A stretch of DNA of 64,000 nt from Blasia pusilla (lineage: Eukaryota; Marchantiophyta; Marchantiopsida; Blasiales). Position numbers and translations under genes: made by a program. The notes beneath the pieces are model-generated. The model made no database searches, was not told the origin of the DNA, and was given only the letters and a program-made list of their open reading frames with translations. How positions within the stretch are numbered: position 1 is the first letter of the stretch; every line of letters begins with the position of its first letter. Location of the stretch: positions 23,312,001 through 23,376,000 of the forward strand of contig CM114274.1 of the NCBI GenBank assembly GCA_050084515.1, written 5' to 3'. Shown one piece after another: positions 39,940 to 52,100 of the stretch.

Positions 39940-40113
39940 ATGTAAGAACCTAAAACGTCCCAAATCTAGGAAGACTTGCCTATGTTGGGAAGTGAGGAGT
40001 TAGAGCCGTTGAACTTAATGAATGGACCAAGGTGAGAACTCAAGGAGTTGGAAGGTTGATTGACTATAGTCGAGACTAATTAGATCAGAAGAGTGAGCAT
40101 GACCTACTTAACA
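39940..40113 (+). mobile_element. 3' part of an old LTR, left of the LINE insertion
   Basis: The wording follows the 3' third of the element B LTR (ccaa.tctaggaagacttgcc, tgttgggaag, gttgaacttaatga, gactaattag, gacctacttaac). It breaks off where the LINE starts. The missing end of the LTR is found at 44738-44790. Confidence 0.7.
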
Positions 40114-40645
40114 CACGAAGTTGTGAGAGATTTGAGTTTCTATTCTTCAAGATTTGAGGATTTCAGATCTGAATCTTGTCGAGGCCATAACTTTGAGGTG
40201 GAGTGTCATATGAAGCAGAGATTTGGAGATAACGTGGAGTATAAGGAGGCGCCTTAGCCCTCAAAATTGCAAACACAACCGAGTTATACACACGAAGTTG
40301 TGAGAGATTTGAGTTTCTGTTCTTCTAGATTTGAGGATTTCAGATCTGAATCTTGCCGAGGCCATAACTTTGAGGTGGAGTGTCATATGAAACGGAGATT
40401 TGGAAATAACGTGGAGTATAAGGAGGCTACTTAGCTCTCAAAATTGCAAACACAACCGAGTTATACACACGAAGTTCTGAGAGATTTGAGTTTCTGCTCT
40501 TATATATTTGATAATTTCAGATTTTAATCTTGCCAAGGCCATAACTTTGAGGTGGAGTGTCGTATGAAGCTGAGAGTTGGAGGCAACGCGGAGTGTCTAG
40601 AGGCATCTTAACCCTCGGAATTTCAAGTACAACCAACTTCTAGAG
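40114..40645 (+). repeat. Three 177-bp tandem monomers at the LINE 5' end
   Basis: The monomer start cacgaagtt recurs at 40114, 40291 and 40468, with a partial cagaagttgtg near 40645, a regular 177-bp step. Each has gagagatttgagtttct, gaggccataactttgaggtg, tatgaagc and gcaaacacaaccgagttata. The third unit is the most diverged. By analogy with mouse L1, such monomers could act as repeated promoters; that is inference. Confidence 0.9.
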
Positions 40646-40725
40646 CAGAAGTTGTGTGGTGTTGGAGATTCGATTATACTTTATTGGAGGTCGTGCAATA
40701 TCTAGGATGCAGTGAAGTCGACTAC

Positions 40726-41484
40726 ATGATGACTACTCAAGATGAAATCTTGAATCTAGTGCAAGTGGTCTTGGATGAATTGAAAGATCTTTGACATGAA
40801 TTCTAGGTACAAACTTCTCAATTAAACCTTGCACATATTCAAATCGGAGAGTTGAAGGCAACGCAAGAGGTTTTGAAGAAAGTGTTGAAAGATAGTTCTA
40901 GTGTGATGCTCAATCTTTCCAACTCTCTTGCGGATGTTGAAGAGAAGGCATCATCCTTGGTGACTACTCCCAATAGTTCAGGATTGCATGAGGTTGTTGA
41001 ATCTTTAGAAGTGAAAATGAAATCTTATGCTGAAGTTACAAAGGTTGCTCACATCTCTTTCTGTCAAAAGCAAGAAATAGAAAAGGAAAACCAATTTGCT
41101 CGTAGAAAGAATGTGAGAATCTCAGGTTTGCCGGAAACAGAGAGCGAAGAGGTGAAGAGTGTTGTCACCAAGTTCTTGGTTGATACACTTCATGTTCATA
41201 ACCCGGACTTGGCTCAAGCTTTCCGTATAGGGAAAACGGGCACACAACCTCGTGTCATTCTAGTTAAGTTTGTTGATCAAACTCAACATGATACTGCCAT
41301 GGCTAACAAGGCCATTCTCAAAGGACGGAGGATATGGTTGGATCCTGATCTCACACCTCTATAAGTCGAAGCTAGGAGAAAGGAGTTTGCAAAGGTCAAA
41401 GAGGCTCAAGAAGCAGGTTTTATTGCTTACCTACGCGATGGTCGAGCAATTGTTACCCAGAGAAAAAGAGAGTTATCAACCTAG
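40726..41484 (+). pseudogene. LINE ORF1 (L1 ORF1p-like RNA-binding protein)
   Basis: ORF1 starts at the tandem ATG ATG (40726) and ends at TAG 41482-41484, about 252 codons, with in-frame stops at 40792, 40804 and 41362. The N-terminal half is heptad-like and probably coiled-coil. The central motif ARRKNVRISGLPETESEE opens the RRM-like domain of L1-type ORF1 proteins, and the C terminus has QPRVILVKFVDQT and DPDLTPL followed by VEARRKEF. It would package the element RNA. The TAA at 41362 looks like a CAA to TAA change. Confidence 0.8.
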
Positions 41485-44450
41485 CAATCCAAGAAGCTGA
41501 GAGTGTTGATGTGGAATATACGAGGCCTTTCAACAACAAAGTATGTGAGTGCTCTACCAATTTGGGGGATGGTGGATATCATCAATATTGTGGAGACTTG
41601 GGAACATGAGAGCAATACTATTGTAGAGATGCAAGGGTTTACTTTGGTGGGATCGACATGGAATCAAAGAAGACAACGGGCAGGAAGGGGTTATGGCGGT
41701 ATTGCTACTTTCATCAGGTCTCAATTTCTACCTCTCATACATCTAGAAGATCAAGATATCGGGGGCCAATATCATTGGGTACGTCTTGGTTTGGTTGGGG
41801 GATCTTATTGTTATTTGGCAGTTTGTTAGTTTGCACCACTCTCCATGCCTATCTACTCAACACGGATTCACAATCGAAGTCAACCGTTCCATCGACTTAT
41901 TGGGGATGTTCTCAAATATCAAAGCAAAGGTGAAGTCTTTCTAGTTGGAGATTTCAATGCTCGCACACGTATTACTCAATTTACCCAATTCATTGATTCC
42001 TTCATTTCTGCTCTTCTCGAAGAACATGAGGATGGTTTGTGGTCTAGATTCTCTTCAGATCTTTCTACAAATCCTTTGATAGAGCATTTTTTAACCTTCG
42101 GAGCCACTTGTAATTTAAAAGTTCTTAATGGAACCTCTCATTTTCCCAACTCTCACTCCAATACGTGTTTCTCCTCTACCGGCGCTAGCACCATGGATTA
42201 TCTTCTATCCTCGCCTGCTAATAGCTCTCTTATCTCTACATTTGATATTCTAGAACCTCAGCATGAATCAGATCATGCACCTCTTTTGTTTACTCTTTCA
42301 CTATCAAAGGCGATTCCTCTTTCGACATGTCAATCTATTTTAGCTTCTCTCAAGTTTCGCTTAGATCCTGGTAAAAAAGATCTTTATACGCTACATTTAC
42401 AAGAACTCTTGACTCGCATTGTATGGAGCCCAGATCCACACACGACAAGTTTACAACTAATCGAATTGCTAAAAAATACAACATCTAAGTTCTTTTCGTG
42501 CCACAGGGATAAGAGTGTTAGGAGACTACCTTGTAATGGGTGGTTTGACTCTGAATGCAAGCAAGCAAGGGCACGATCATTTGATAAATCTTTGGATATC
42601 CCAAGTCGGCTTATTATGACGAGCCTTTACAAATACTTGGTGAAATCTAAGAAATGAGCTTTCTTGCGGCGGAAACAAGAGTCCTTGACAAGGGAGCGGC
42701 ATGAGAACTCCAAATTGCCCCGCGATTGCTGCACATGTGGTGAGCCACGTTATGAAGGAATACCTGGCTTATTCTCTGATGATGACTCAACTAAGAAGAT
42801 TGGCGAATGGTAAATGTGAGGATTTGGATGGTCTTTCTATTGAACTTTTCAAGTGGGGAGGAGATTGTATTGGACCGATCCTCACCAAAGTATTGGGTGA
42901 TGCTGCTATCTATGGTTTTCCTCCAACTTGGTCTACGGGAGATTGTTTCTATTCACAAATCATGAAGAAAGGACTTGGTGACAAACTATCGCATTATCAT
43001 GGTGGGTAGTATTTTTGCCAAGTTGTTTGGGAAATTGGTGGACTCGAAGTTGAGCACATGGACAAAGACTTTCCAAAAGAGAGCACGGGTCCAAGCTGGT
43101 TCTCGCCCAACATACAACACTATCGATCATATCTTGGCCTTGCGTGTTTTATGGGAGAAATCTAAGGGCAATGGAAAAGCTTTGTTTTGCGGCTTCATCG
43201 ATTTCAAGAAAGCTTTTGATACTGTACCTCGTAAGCTCTTATGGGAAAGGCTGCAAGCCATTGGAGTACCACCAAATCTCCTAGCAGCCGTGACCAAGTT
43301 ATATCATTCCGTTCGGGCCAAGATCAAAGGTTCACAAACTCAAGAGATCTTGAGTACCATTGGAGTCATTCAAGGTTGTCCTCTATCCCCTACACTTTTT
43401 GGAGTTTTCATAGATGATATCGAAAAGTGGTTGGAGGAATGTGATAGTGAAGGTGTCAAGCTTGGGGACTTTGTCATCAAAGGTGTATTGTATGCAGATG
43501 ATATCATATTACTAGCACGTGATGGCATTAGTTTACAAAAGCACCTCGATATTTTGGCAAGGTTTTGTACCCAGAATCAGATGGAGGTTAATATGGAGAA
43601 GTCTAAAATCATTCTAGTGGGTACTAGATCCAAGTTCTCGTTCTTTTACAAAGGTCTACAAGTAGAACAAGTGAAGAGTTACAAATATCTAGGCATCGAT
43701 TTCTCTAATGACTATAGTTGGGCACTTTGCGTGCAAAAGAGAGTAGAAGCTGGTTACAAAGCTCTATATTCATTTTGGAATCGGTGTAGAAGATCTCATC
43801 TTGTATCTTGGAGTCTTAGGAAATTCTTATTTAGGAGCTTAGTATTGCCGGTGGTCTTATATGGGACCCAAGTTTGGGAGCCTAGTTGTAATAAGACAGG
43901 TTGGGAGCGCGTGGGGAGAGTATAAAAGATCTTTCTACAAGAAGAATTGGGTGTAAGAAACCAAACTCCGTATGCTATTCTTCTTGCGGAAACAAGTTGT
44001 CTTCCTCTAGAGGTTGAAGCTCTTTACTTGACCATCACTCATATTGCAAGGGTGAGATCTCTTGATGTTTCTCGCCTCCTTCATCAAGCTTTGCGAGCCA
44101 CACGTTCCATAGGATGGATGGCGGATGTGGTGACTTGGTCTTCAAAGTGGAATGTGGCAGAAAGCGATTGGGACTTGAAACCAATGGTCCTCCGTGAGCA
44201 TCTACAGAAGCAATTTTTCTCAATATTATTTGGAGCAGCCGGGGCACCAAAATGGAGTTTTATCAACTTCATGTTAATCATATGCTTGTATATTGTGAAC
44301 AAGGATACCTACTTGCGGGGATCTCAACGTTTTAACGTCATATTATCGCACGACATAGAACTGGGTCTCATAGGCTAGGAATTGAGGAAGGACGATGGTT
44401 TAATATTAATACGAACGAATTTGTAGGTTATGTGACGGAAAAAATATCGA
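41485..44450 (+). pseudogene. LINE ORF2: endonuclease, RT and zinc motif, broken
   Basis: It begins QSKKLRVLMWNIRGL directly after the ORF1 stop and in the same frame. The endonuclease runs to about 42300, with VFLVGDFNAR and ESDHAPLLFTLSLS. RT is an open 316-residue stretch (42975-43925) with FIDFKKAFDTVPRKLLWERL, IGVIQGCPLSPTLFGVFIDD and VLYADDIILLARD (YADD near 43490). The tail (43947-44378) carries QTPYAILLAETSCLPLEVEA. The zinc motif is degraded relative to copy 1. Breaks occur at about 41830, 42655, 42975 and 43925. Confidence 0.92.
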
Positions 44451-44737
44451 GGATGAAGAGCATGTGTTTGTTACATATCCAAGGTATGCAGAGATTAGAC
44501 TAGCTCATAAAATAGATGTGGAGAATTTTTATTCTTTACTACAGCTAGTGCCTTATAATTTAGGTTGTTATGTTAGGGACGTCATTATTTATCGCTGAAG
44601 TGCTCTAGGCTGTAGCTAGGAGAAGGTCTTAAGGATCTTTTTCAGGGTTAGTGAATGAATGACTTGTTATGTGTTTTTCAGCCTTTTGACCCTTTGGGTC
44701 CCACGGGCTTGATCTATTTACCATTTATCATAAACGT

Positions 44738-44790
44738 ACGCTTTCTCAATATTTAAGATTGACGTTCAAGAGGAGTAGAAACACAACAAA
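44738..44790 (+). mobile_element. Terminal piece of the LTR split by the LINE
   Basis: gtacgctttctcaa and aagattgacgttcaagaggagtag match the last 50 bp of the element B LTR. Together with 39940-40113 it forms one LTR end once the LINE is removed. Confidence 0.7.
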
Positions 44791-47700
44791 CATGGAGGTT
44801 AGTTGCAGTCTTGTAGGATGATTTACAAATCCATTCATATCTCTAGGTCATGATAGACGAGATGGATGTGAGGATGAGCATGTGTTGGGAGATATTGCGA
44901 GTATGACGGTAAGGATGGTGCTACACGTGTAAAGGATAGTAGGTAATATCAAATAGATATGATGTATGCTATCTAGAGTTAGGGAGACCCAAGTGCTAAA
45001 TAGGGGGTTCGATTGTGTGGTCTTGATGTATGTGGATGAAAGTATTTTTTTAAGAGTGGATCTACCCGTGTGTTGGGAAGATCAGTATTTTGTAATGTGT
45101 AGATTGTGCAACAATGTGTATGTGTAGGAAATTGTCACATCTTAGTTAGTTAAAAATTAGAGTAATACCGTATCAACGAGATAGAGGATCAACAAGTACT
45201 TTGGGCATCCCTTTGTCTTAATATGTTGGATAAGGTTGGCGATGGGTTCGTTGCATCTAGAGCTTTGTTTTTTACAATTCCCCTCTTTGGCTCTTTTTTA
45301 GCCAGGTGACTTCCTGATCGAGTTAAGGATCATCCGATAACTTGTGCATACAAGTAACTATGGAATGAATATTTTTTGGGGAAGGCTATAAGAGAGGGAG
45401 AGGTGGCTTTCTCAAGCCATCTTTCTCTTATCAAAAGTATACTCGAAGATCGGTGTTGTGCGTTGTGTAGATGTGATCAGAGATGTGGATCGTATAGCGA
45501 TGTGTATGCACACGATAAGGCGCTTCCTATGCTTTTTAGTGGAAATTTCCTATAAATGATTCAAGCCACAATAACGAGATGCTCCTAAAGTCTCATGCGA
45601 GGGTCTTGAAACTCACTACCAACATGAGAGCGTAAAATTTGGAAGATAATTTGTGACTTGATCAAGTAAGATTTGTTGAGTGGTTATTGGCGAGGAAGGT
45701 TGGTGGAAGTGGGAGAAGGTTGTGTTCCTCGTCATGTTCATTTAGAAAAAGACATCATTAGACTACAGAGAGACAGGGTATTTAAGACAAACAAGCTAAA
45801 TACTCTCATTGACGATATGAGAATAAAGTGTGTAGATTTCGTGACATCAACCTCAAGAGAATACGACTAGTTTGACTTCAACAAATAAAGATCTCAATGC
45901 AATCGATGTCAAAGTCAAGTCTTGATACACCTAAGAGGTAGTCACCTCTATTTATAACTCTCTCTTTTATTTATACTTCTAATATCGTTATAATTTATTT
46001 TTATCTTCTCACTAATATTCTTATCGTTGCTATGAAACCATGAACGCACATACTCAAGCTATACCTATGCATCAAGTTCTTAAACATGTGTTTCCCTTCT
46101 AGTTTCTATCCACATTTTTCGAACTTTGAAAACTAGTTCTTTTATCATTTGTTTTTGCAAAATATGAATGGTTCTAAAGAACAAGCAAATGACACTCAAT
46201 TGGTTGTTTTTGGACTCTCGCAAAAAATCATTAATGCAAAGATTATTGTTGGTAAGAACATTTGAGACCAAATTTTTATTTCTTGTATTCCTTTAATTTT
46301 GTCTCACTCTGGTTTTTACTATTTGATTTGCAATGACTATCAATAAGTCATGAGGCCAAATATTATAAACTTTAAGACTTTACCTTCCGACAAGTGTCTT
46401 TTCCCATGGTCGATTATATGTTGCCTTACCTACAGTAGGTACGAGGTGTTCCATCCAAGTTATGTGAGGATGCTATCGTCTCCTTAAAAACAAGATGTGT
46501 TTATAAAAAAAAATTATAGAGAAATTTTTGCAAAAGATTCTACATATGTGCATATACGATACAAGAGATTCTACACTCACTACATTACATTGATACCATA
46601 GTAATGGTTGAAAATAAGACTCAAATGAAAAAATATTGTTTCTTTCTATGCCATAAATTTCATAAATATAGACTACACTAAAAATTGGATAGGTAGAGTT
46701 TAGAGTCCATACTCATATGTGATGGATAGATACAATTTGAATAATCCCCTTTAATACATGACTTCTCTTTGGAAATCAACCACGAAAAGGTAAAATTCCA
46801 AGGAGTGTAATCTCTTAACGACCTATACTAGTAATTTTTGTTTTTGGTTCTCCTCATACAATCTATCGAGGTAAAAAACACAAGTAACATCTCCACTTGT
46901 CATCTCTTCTCGTACTTGTGATTCTATTAGTACAAATGATTCATTTAATGGAAAGGGAGCTCTCAAAGTGGCCCCACACTTGTCTTAAAACTATATTTGC
47001 TGCCAAATAATGCAATGAACTTTTTCTTTTACGTCTAGGGATGAGAGACATTCGTTCATCCTCTTGCAAGTCATTTTTTCGTGTTTATGACTACTTTACC
47101 ATTAGTTTGCGACTCTTGTGAAGTTTTCAAGTCAATTGGAAGTTAGTTACGAGTCCCACGAGACGTAGAAGACTTTGTCATGACGTTTAGAGAGGTAGGA
47201 GAGATTATTTCGATGCCCAGAGGGGTCTTTTGTAGTTCCTAATTTAGAACGTCATGGTGATGTGCCACCTAGGAGGTGACCTCCGTGTATAGGTTACCCT
47301 TGCCTTTACAAGTGTCACTCTTGAGTAGTTCTACTTGTTATGTGTCTTATGGCACATTATGAGGGTTGTGTGATGGGTGAGTGAATCTATAGGGCCTAGT
47401 GAGATGTGTCATCCATGGAGGGTGCCATTTTTTGAGAGGCCTTGCTCTTATATGGTCGGATTGAGAGTACTTATGTACTCTCGATGATTTATGACTTGAA
47501 ATGGATGGATAATGTGTTCACATAGGTTACCATGGAGTTTCTTGGAGAGGGGTATATTCCAAATGATGCTTACTTTAAGCTCATCTTCCTTAGATTAGAC
47601 CCTTGTTGTGATTTGTAATACAATTCAACTAGGTTGTATTAAACATAGGTTCTCTTGAGTAAGAATGAGCTAGGATTCATAAGATATTACACATTGAGAG

Positions 47701-47899
47701 TTTGTTGCATACTTTCTATTGCTTTTATTGTAGTGTGTACCTTGGAGTGGATGTTGAGAGTGAAGCATATTGCTTTTATATTGGGGTGTGTCTAATCGTC
47801 CATGTGTAGATATGATAGGATTTATAGGATAGATGGATCTTAGACTTATCTTGATGACAACCGAGGTTTGTAGGTAGTGATGTATAGTTGTACGACAAC
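44791..47899. other. Intergenic, with two weak LTR-like stretches
   Basis: No protein-coding gene is recognisable. 45136-45560 begins tgtcacatcttag and has ggctataagagagggagaggtggctttctcaagccatctttctc, wording close to the TATA region of the element A LTR but in plus orientation. 47290-47640 shares cataggttaccatggag and gaggggtatattcc with the repeat at 60961-61500. Both are diverged and their ends are uncertain. Confidence 0.45.
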
Positions 47900-48401
47900 T
47901 TGCAAACATCTCTCATAGATATTTGCAAGCATGCAACGTAAAGAACTTGCAAAGTGCAAGTAATGGGAATCACAACTTGTGATTGTCAAGAGATACAACA
48001 AATGAATATAAGGATGATTGCAAAAATGAGTCCAAATTGAATGAAAAAGGAGTGGAAAACAAGAATGTTGCGATTGAAAAAAACCAATACTTTGGGAGCC
48101 TTTCGCAAGTGCCCTAAACGATTTCTTGACTCGCTACTTTGAGACTTATTTGCGACCATTTGTGGACGATTGCAAACTTGCAATCATCCACAAAGTTGCG
48201 AAAAAGTTGTGAGTTATTTAGGAGCATCTTGCAAGCTTTTTACAACTTACTTGCAAGTGTAAGTTATCGGAACTTTTGGGCACCATCTTAGCCACAATTT
48301 GCAAATGTAATTCTCCGGTTTGCAAGGAAATTGTGAACTCTTACAGTTGCGAGTTTAGTATGACAACACTACAACTATATTACGGCGCTCGTGACTTGCA
48401 A
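47900..48401. repeat. Block dense in the palindrome TTGCAA
   Basis: TTGCAA occurs about eleven times in 500 bp (near 47900, 47923, 47947, 48018, 48170, 48178, 48229, 48251, 48299, 48320, 48396), often as cTTGCAAg or acTTGCAA. Random expectation is well below one. It lies 0.7-1.2 kb upstream of the PreP start. The units are not otherwise aligned, so a simple tandem repeat is not obvious. Confidence 0.7.
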
Positions 48402-48717
48402 GCTGGCTTCAAACGTATTAATTTTTCTAGTGTTAATTTTCCCAACAAACTCTCACTAACAACAAAATTGACTCGTGGGATTACCCGAGATTACAAAGTG
48501 GTCAAAATGTGCTACAAGGCCCCTATGGCACTCATTTCTGACGTTATCTCTCCCGTACAACGTCAGAATTCTCTCCATAACCACGCAACCCATCGTCACC
48601 GTGCCTTCTCCGACTTCCCGGCACAAGATAAATAAACACGACGCCGTCCATTCGTCGTCCCCTCGGAAGAGCGTCAATGGCCTTCCTCTCGACCTCTCGT
48701 CTCTGAGGGTTAACCAA

Positions 48718-48732
48718 GGGTTTAGGGTTTAG
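48718..48732 (+). promoter_or_regulatory. Telobox in the PreP promoter or 5' UTR
   Basis: gggtttagggtttag, a double telobox, lies about 370 bp upstream of the PreP ATG. This element is frequent near transcription starts of plant housekeeping genes. That it controls PreP is inference. Confidence 0.5.
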
Positions 48733-49104
48733 ACGGATCACGATAAAAAGGACAGAAACGAAACCCCCTCCGTCGAATGGTGGACGTCGCCGTGAAAGTG
48801 GAGGAGGAGCGAGATTTCGTGGGAGAGGAGGGAGCGCAAGGCAGTCGGACGAGTGGTGTGGCGCGTGCCAGCCATGTGATCACTTGTCGCATTATGTTGC
48901 GTGGGCCTTGTGCTTCACGCCATAGCCAGAGACGCCACCAGGAGCACCGTTGCAGCCAGCAGTGAGTGAAAGCCTCAAAGCCACTTTTGGTGATTCCTTG
49001 CCCATGGTCTTATAGATATTTGAAGTCCAAATTCAGCGGCGGAATCCAAACATCTTCCATTGACGAAGCTGGCAGCGATATTCGTGCAAGGGGCAGCCGC
49101 AGCT

Positions 49105-52100
49105 ATGCGCGCCCACGGTATGATGTTGGCACGATCGGTGCCTCGCGTAGCTCTGCAATTGCAACAGCAGAGGAGTGTCCTGGCTCCCTCGTTGACCTCG
49201 TTGCGTTTCATCACCTGCGGGTCTTGCGGTCGGATTGATGCGAGGTCTGTGTCGAAAGCTGCAAATCTTCCCGAGAGAGCGCGATGGAACGGCTTAAGGA
49301 TCGTTTCATTACCCGGACATCGAGGCCTCAGTGCTACGATGGCTGGTGTGTCTCGCCGGAGAGGGATTTCGGCCGCTCCCCAGGCCGTTCTCACTGCCCC
49401 GACTCCTAAACTTGGTAAGAACGCTCGATGTCGTGAATTATGGATATTTTCCACTTCCATAGGATCTGCAGGCCTTAGCTTCGCTTCATGATTGGCATGA
49501 AGTTCTTGTAGATTCAGTACTTAAGTTTGTACTCTCACATTGCCAAATCATGCAACATTGTTTCAAACCAATCGTGGCTGCGAAATTCAGTCATGACCCA
49601 GGATCGCCTTACTTCTAGATGTTTTTGACTTTGGTTGAGTTACTTCTTTCCAAATTTTTCACGCACGCTGTGAATTCGATTCTAATTGCTGGTCTCAATT
49701 CTAACACAGGAGCGAGTCCGGAGGTCGTGAAGGAATTAGGTTTTGAGGAAGTTAGTGCACAGTTCGTTGATGAGTACAACTCAACGGCCATTTTATATCG
49801 GCACAAGAAAACAGGAGCTGAGATTATGTCAGTTTCGAACAGCGATGAGAACAAGGTCTTTGGAATTGTCTTCCGAACACCTCCGTAAGTTGTATCCAAA
49901 GCTGTGTATCGGAGGAGTTTTTCCCTTCTTCGTATTCTTTTATGCATGTTTCTGGAACCCAGGGCGTTGTGCCAATTGCGAGGGAATTATCATTATATGA
50001 ATTTTGCGACTCTGAAACGTTTGGACTGGTTGCTTCTCCTCTATGGATTGCCGGAGGAAGTGTCACATCTGTGATCTGAAATGACTTCACTGTATTGCAG
50101 TCAAGATTCGACAGGAATTCCACACATTTTGGAGCACAGTGTTCTTTGTGGTTCCAGGAAGTATCCCCTGAAAGAACCATTTGTAGAGCTTCTCAAGGGC
50201 AGCTTGCACACATTCCTTAATGCCTTTACGTATCCAGATCGGACTTGCTATCCTGTCGCCTCGACAAATTTGAAGGTCTGGTGACCTTGGTGCGCTAAGC
50301 CTCAGGCTGGTCTGCTTTTTCCCTTAAGCTCTTTTCTAGGACCTTACAGGGCTTGATCTATTACATCTACTGATAACTAGAAGAACTGGATTCTTCTCTG
50401 GAAGCTCCTGCCACTTTTGTGGCAGCAGGTCAACTAATGATGGGACATTTTGCAATGTTTGGTCGACAGGACTTTTACAATTTAGTGGATGTGTATCTGG
50501 ATGCTGTATTTTTTCCACGATGTGTGAATGATGTCCAAACATTCCAGCAAGAGGGTTGGCATTATGAACTAAACAACCCCTCAGAAGATATAACATTTAA
50601 AGGTTGGTTTGCATTTCATTTAGACCGTCTGTGTTTTTGTTCAAGGTTGCATCTCTTTAGATATCCGGATTCTTCAGCTTTGTTAAGAAGAATGACGAAC
50701 TGATTTATTCTAACCAAGGGTGATCCCATCTTCTGGTTTTGGCAGGTGTGGTTTTCAATGAAATGAAGGGAGTCTATTCCCAACCTGATAATGTCATGGG
50801 ACGCATCTCACAGCAGGCATGCATTTCTATTCAAAGAACCTTTCCTCTAGGGCAGTCTTTAATGCAACCATCGAATCTTGGCACAAAATCAAATTAGTTG
50901 AGTCATTTGTTGCAGTAGGAATGGGTGACCTGTCTCCCTCAAGGTCTGACATTCTAATACACTGGTTTGTCTTTCCTGTAGGCTTTATTCCCAGACAATG
51001 CTTATGGAGTAGATAGTGGAGGTGATCCCACTGTCATCCCTGACCTCACATTTGAGCAGTTTCAGGTACGAATGAATCACTGAAGTGTTCAGTGTACAAA
51101 TTGAGATTGGCCCACTTGTCATACCACTATTCAATGATGTCTTGGACAGTTGGAGATACTCACGAAAGATACAGTCACAGATGCCGTCTAGATGGTTTCA
51201 TGATAGTTTTGATTGAGCCGCACGGGTAGTTGGGGCTAGAGAGCTAGGGAGTGAAATAATCTAGTCATTGAAATGATTTCAAAGCTGAGAAGTCTGTTCT
51301 CTTCTGGCAGGAATTCCATCGGAAATTTTATCATCCCAGCAATGCCAGAATTTGGTTTTATGGAGATGATTGTCCCAATGAGCGGCTCCAAATAGTTAGT
51401 GGTATGTATGTCTGAGTGTGGGTCCCTTCCAATTTCGCATCCGTGGAGACTTCAGGATGAATACTAAGTTCATGCACTGAATTGAAGGATATACGAATTG
51501 TAAGTTTAACTTCATTTGATACATCTGATGCTATAGATTGTAATTTGTGCTAAGCTGTGAAATCATTATGGTGGCTGCAGCATATCTTGATAATTTTGAA
51601 CAGAATGGAGCAGCAAAGGAGTCTGAAGTGGCAATTCAGAAGCTGTTTACAGTGCCAAAGAGAGTTGTAGAGAAGTATGCTGTAGGGGATGGTGGTGATA
51701 TGGAGAAGAAGCACATGGTAGCATTGAACTGGGTTCTTGCAGATGAACCCTTGGACCTGGAGACGGAACTAGCTCTTGGTTTTCTAGATCATCTTCTGCT
51801 TGGTACACCAGCCGCTCCACTAAGAAAAGCACTGATGGAGAGTGGACTTGGGGAATCTATTGTTGGTGGTGGGATAGAAGATGAGCTTCGCCAACCTCTG
51901 TTTAGCATAGGGTTGAAGGGAGTTGCTGCAGGTAAAACTAAAGAAGTAGAAGAACTTGTTTTCAGCACTTTGAAGAGACTGGTGGAGGAAAGTTTTACAG
52001 CAGAGGCAGTTGAGGCTTCTGTTAACACTATTGAATTTTCTTTGCGTGAGAACAACACCGGCTCTTTCCCAAGAGGATTATCACTCATGCTTCGATCAAT

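Larger units (their letters stand above)
40114..44737 (+). mobile_element. L1-like LINE with 5' monomer array (copy 2)
   Basis: A 4.6-kb non-LTR element: tandem 177-bp monomers (40114-40645), ORF1 (40726-41484), ORF2 with endonuclease, RT and a C-terminal zinc motif (from 41485), and a 3' UTR. The target appears to be an old LTR, with an imperfect duplication aacacacg / aacgtacg at the edges. A relative lies at 14189-17410. Stops and frameshifts make it inactive as read. Confidence 0.88.

Noticed and set aside
40114-40645. CRISPR-like array
   Set aside because: The repeats are 177-bp head-to-tail units without spacers, in a plant nuclear LINE.
49060-49104. PreP start upstream at 49060
   Set aside because: The codon there is TTG. 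The first in-frame ATG is at 49105, and the protein length then fits the family.
48276-49238. Overlapping open frames upstream of and across PreP exon 1
   Set aside because: No family resemblance on either strand; those over exon 1 are shadows of the GC-rich transit-peptide region.
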